From positions 1-7,256 of the forward strand of contig JBGSKY010000327.1 in NCBI GenBank assembly GCA_041740995.1: a stretch of 7,256 bases of DNA, read 5' to 3'. The notes under the pieces were generated by a model. That model saw only the letters and a list, made by a program, of their open reading frames with translations. It was not told the DNA's origin and ran no database searches. Every line of letters starts with the position of its first letter. The first letter of the stretch is position 1. Source of the stretch: JBGSKY01 sp041740995. GTDB lineage: Bacteria > Planctomycetota > Planctomycetia > Pirellulales > Pirellulaceae. Shown here in pieces: positions 5,816 through 7,256 of this stretch. The position numbers were made by a program, and so were the translations under genes.

Positions 5816-6103
5816 CTACTCCTCGTAGAGAGGACTACCATCATATAACCAGCACCAGCCACGACATTGAGTGATATCACGTTCACAGTGAACATTGCTA
5901 CACACGCGACATTGGAGGAGAACCCGATTTTGGCCCTCTGTGCGACGTTCGCAGGCTAACCTGATGTCTGAGTCGAAAATCTGATCCAACGCTGTGAGAC
6001 GCGAAGCCAAGAGCGCACAGCGGGTACAGGTGATGATCTCGGGGTGCCAGGAGCGTTGTCGACGCGAACAGTGAGAGATGGGGACCCTGCCCAATGTGGT
6101 CAC
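5816..6103 (-). CDS. possible small Cys-rich, zinc-ribbon-like protein, 95 aa
   Basis: The minus strand reads from GTG 6103 to TAG 5816-5818. The translation contains a C-x2-C pair (ITCTRC, about residues 29-34) and a second pair followed by a third cysteine (QCRVCSNVHC, about 68-77), spaced as in a zinc ribbon. The intervening part is helix-like (ALLASRLTALDQIFDSDIR). A Trp- and Cys-containing tail CRGWCWLYDG follows. It lies 92 bases downstream of the MerR-type gene on the same strand, so the two could be co-transcribed. Against it: no clear ribosome binding site, a GTG start, and an overlapping frame (5898-6125) of similar length, though that one is Ser-, His- and Arg-rich and looks spurious. 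No family is recognised. Confidence 0.35.
   Translation of the reverse strand: MTTLGRVPISHCSRRQRSWHPEIITCTRCALLASRLTALDQIFDSDIRLACERRTEGQNRVLLQCRVCSNVHCERDITQCRGWCWLYDGSPLYEE
5871..5893. promoter_or_regulatory. two abutting perfect palindromes
   Basis: GTGATATCAC (5871-5880) is a perfect 10-bp palindrome. Directly next to it, GTTCAC-A-GTGAAC (5881-5893) is a perfect 6-bp inverted repeat around one base. Paired dyads like this often bind two dimers of a regulator. They fall within the Cys-rich ORF, so their symmetry could also be incidental to coding. Confidence 0.35.
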
Positions 6104-6195
6104 CTTGATCCCGTGAGATAGCCATTTACGACGATTTCAGAGGCGGTCCCAGTGCGAGTTTTCTATAGCAAAACATCGCCGACGAGGCCTGTGGA

Positions 6196-6819
6196 TCAGT
6201 CGAGAACTATGACTCGATCTGGCAAGCTAAGATCAGCTGGCTCATCGCAGCTGATCGCCTGCGTCTCTGACCGAAACACATGATCGCTAAAGAACGATGC
6301 TAATGGAAGAATCATCACCGCTGCTGGCTTGCCTTCAGCAATGGTCTTTGCCATCTCCGGTTCACTAACCACTCGCACATCGTGGTCCATGATGAGAAGT
6401 ACGGGCCTTAGCCCTTTTGCGTCCAATGATCGCGCGAGGTCCAAGTGAACCTGTGTCAGTAAATTACTGATGCGCTCGTCTTTGGCGTAGCGAGCGACCC
6501 GCTTAACTTCGCGGATCATCGCTTCCACAATCACGACGGTTTGTGGATCAGCGTCGAAAATTGTTTTCTTTCGACGACCACCTCGCGACATCACGTCCTT
6601 GATCTGGGCGAGCGACAGCCCGTCTCCTTTGAGCCTGCGGACCTTCTGACACTGCTGGACGACGCGAGGCTGCCAGAAAAGAGCTTGCCCTTTCCCGGTA
6701 GGTGATACGCCGGTTTCAGGCGCCGAGACCAGTCCCTGGCTCGCGTATCGCATCAAAGTTTGGCGGCTCGCGACGGTCGTTGCCGACAAAACTTCTTCGG
6801 TTGTGAGTCTATTTGCCAT
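6196..6819 (-). CDS. MerR-type HTH transcriptional regulator
   Basis: The 207-residue protein has an N-terminal winged helix-turn-helix of the MerR type (about residues 4-80). TTEEVLSATTVASRQTLMRY gives the recognition helix region, GLVSAPE the turn after it, and then come GQALFWQPRVVQQCQKVRRL and GLSLAQIKDVM. This order is characteristic of MerR proteins, which bind DNA as dimers through a linking helix. A basic helical stretch follows (IREVKRVARYAKDERI, about 103-118). The C-terminal part (about 120-207) lacks the cysteine clusters of metal-sensing members and resembles no effector domain that I recognise; its ligand is unknown. The ATG at 6817-6819 gives the domain at its normal position. 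The gene is divergent from the ParB-domain gene, with 67 bp between them, and may control both promoters, as is common for such pairs. Confidence 0.85.
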   Translation of the reverse strand: MANRLTTEEVLSATTVASRQTLMRYASQGLVSAPETGVSPTGKGQALFWQPRVVQQCQKVRRLKGDGLSLAQIKDVMSRGGRRKKTIFDADPQTVVIVEAMIREVKRVARYAKDERISNLLTQVHLDLARSLDAKGLRPVLLIMDHDVRVVSEPEMAKTIAEGKPAAVMILPLASFFSDHVFRSETQAISCDEPADLSLPDRVIVLD

Positions 6820-6886
6820 TTTTGTCTTTCAGCTTGTGCGTTATAGTCGAGCGACTGCAACTCACACTCTATCTCCAGGACTACCA
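6820..6886. promoter_or_regulatory. divergent promoter region with inverted repeat
   Basis: These 67 bases separate the starts of the MerR-type (minus) and ParB-domain (plus) genes, so they must hold both promoters. TATAGT (6842-6847) on plus and TATAAC (6845-6840) on minus are -10-like and overlap each other. AGTCG (6845-6849) and CGACT (6852-6856) form a 5-bp inverted repeat over the same spot, a candidate operator. AGGA (6877-6880) lies six bases before the GTG of the plus gene and serves as its ribosome binding site. The -35 boxes are weak. Confidence 0.45.
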
Positions 6887-7256
6887 GTGGACACTCGAAT
6901 TTGGCCAATTGATTCTTTGAAAGAAAACCCCAATCACCAGATTTTCGGCAACCTGCGGCCCCAAAAGTTCGAGGAGTTAAAGGCCTCGATTAAGGAGATG
7001 GGAATCTGCGACCCGATTTTGATCACTAGAGCCGGAATAATCATATCAGGGCACCAGCGTGTGCGGGCGGCGAGAGAGCTGGGCATGGATACAGTCCCCG
7101 TAATCGTTGTCACCGGAGACGGACGCAAGGAGTTTGCGCACGCCAACCGGAACCGCCACCAACTGGGCCCACTCGCTGAGGCCCGTGTCGTGGAGTTTCT
7201 GTTTAGGGTCGAGCAAGAGGAGAATCCCAAGCGGCGATACAGCGACAACGAGTTGC
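6887..7256 (+). CDS. ParB N-terminal-domain protein, 3' end beyond window
   Basis: The frame is open from GTG 6887 to the window end (123 codons seen). AGGA six bases upstream supports this start; an in-frame GTG at 6836 is possible but has no such site. The sequence is a typical ParB/sulfiredoxin-fold domain: IWPIDSLKENPNHQIFGNLR (about residues 5-24), then FEELKASIKEMGICDPILI (28-46) and the nucleotide-binding motif GHQR (55-58) in ISGHQRVRAARELG. VPVIVV (70-75) and a Leu/Arg-rich helix beginning NRNRHQLGPLAEARVVEFL (87-105) follow. In true ParB this fold binds CTP and clamps DNA next to parS; related proteins occur on plasmids, phages and beside methyltransferases. The missing C-terminus would decide between partition protein and element-borne variant. 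No ParA gene is in the window. Confidence 0.85.
   Translation, partial: MDTRIWPIDSLKENPNHQIFGNLRPQKFEELKASIKEMGICDPILITRAGIIISGHQRVRAARELGMDTVPVIVVTGDGRKEFAHANRNRHQLGPLAEARVVEFLFRVEQEENPKRRYSDNEL

Noticed and set aside
6934..7248. Minus-strand 104-codon frame
   Set aside because: It lies opposite the clearly recognisable ParB-domain coding sequence.

Overview
The window reads as an accessory, partly decayed stretch of a bacterial chromosome or large plasmid of medium GC content. No gene gives a secure taxonomic placement. Weak Shine-Dalgarno sequences, long gene-poor spacers full of broken reading frames and the loose gene packing would fit a planctomycete-like genome, but that is a low-confidence impression. 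There are no rRNA or tRNA genes, no CRISPR array and no complete insertion sequence that I can recognise.

Left part (1-1312): no intact gene. The minus strand carries remnants. The clearest is the 3' part of a plasmid pRiA4b ORF-3-like gene (1-183), recognised by its Cys-Pro-Pro-Glu-Asp-Cys and Pro-Trp-Gly-Tyr motifs and cut off upstream by tandem stops. A stop-riddled coding-like frame (271-792) and a C-terminal remnant (921-1064) follow. A 17-bp hairpin lies at 841-878, and two interleaved inverted repeats with pseudoknot geometry lie at 980-1014.

Centre (1313-3566, plus strand): the main gene is an OLD-family ATPase with a C-terminal TOPRIM nuclease domain, a family common in anti-phage and genome-defence loci. 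Its frame breaks at a run of five G (2802-2806). Removing one base joins it to the next frame and restores the conserved GELE and HGPSW motifs, giving about 575 residues ending at 3041. Two small unrecognised ORFs follow in the same direction (3094-3288 and 3285-3566) and overlap by GTGA. Together they may form a small, possibly decaying, defence-type operon.

Middle-right (3567-6195): about 2.6 kb with no convincing large gene. It holds short ambiguous ORFs and several strong palindromes. One is a hairpin-bearing 59-bp repeat present twice (5443-5501 and 5572-5630), with a related hairpin at 4395-4424 whose stem differs by compensatory changes. Near its right end is a possible small Cys-rich zinc-ribbon-like gene (minus strand, 5816-6103), crossed by two abutting perfect palindromes.

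Right end (6196-7256): a divergent pair, a MerR-type regulator (minus) and a ParB N-terminal-domain protein (plus, cut by the window end). They share a 67-bp intergenic region with overlapping -10-like boxes and a small inverted repeat. The pair looks like an intact partition- or mobile-element-type control module, with the regulator probably acting on both promoters.
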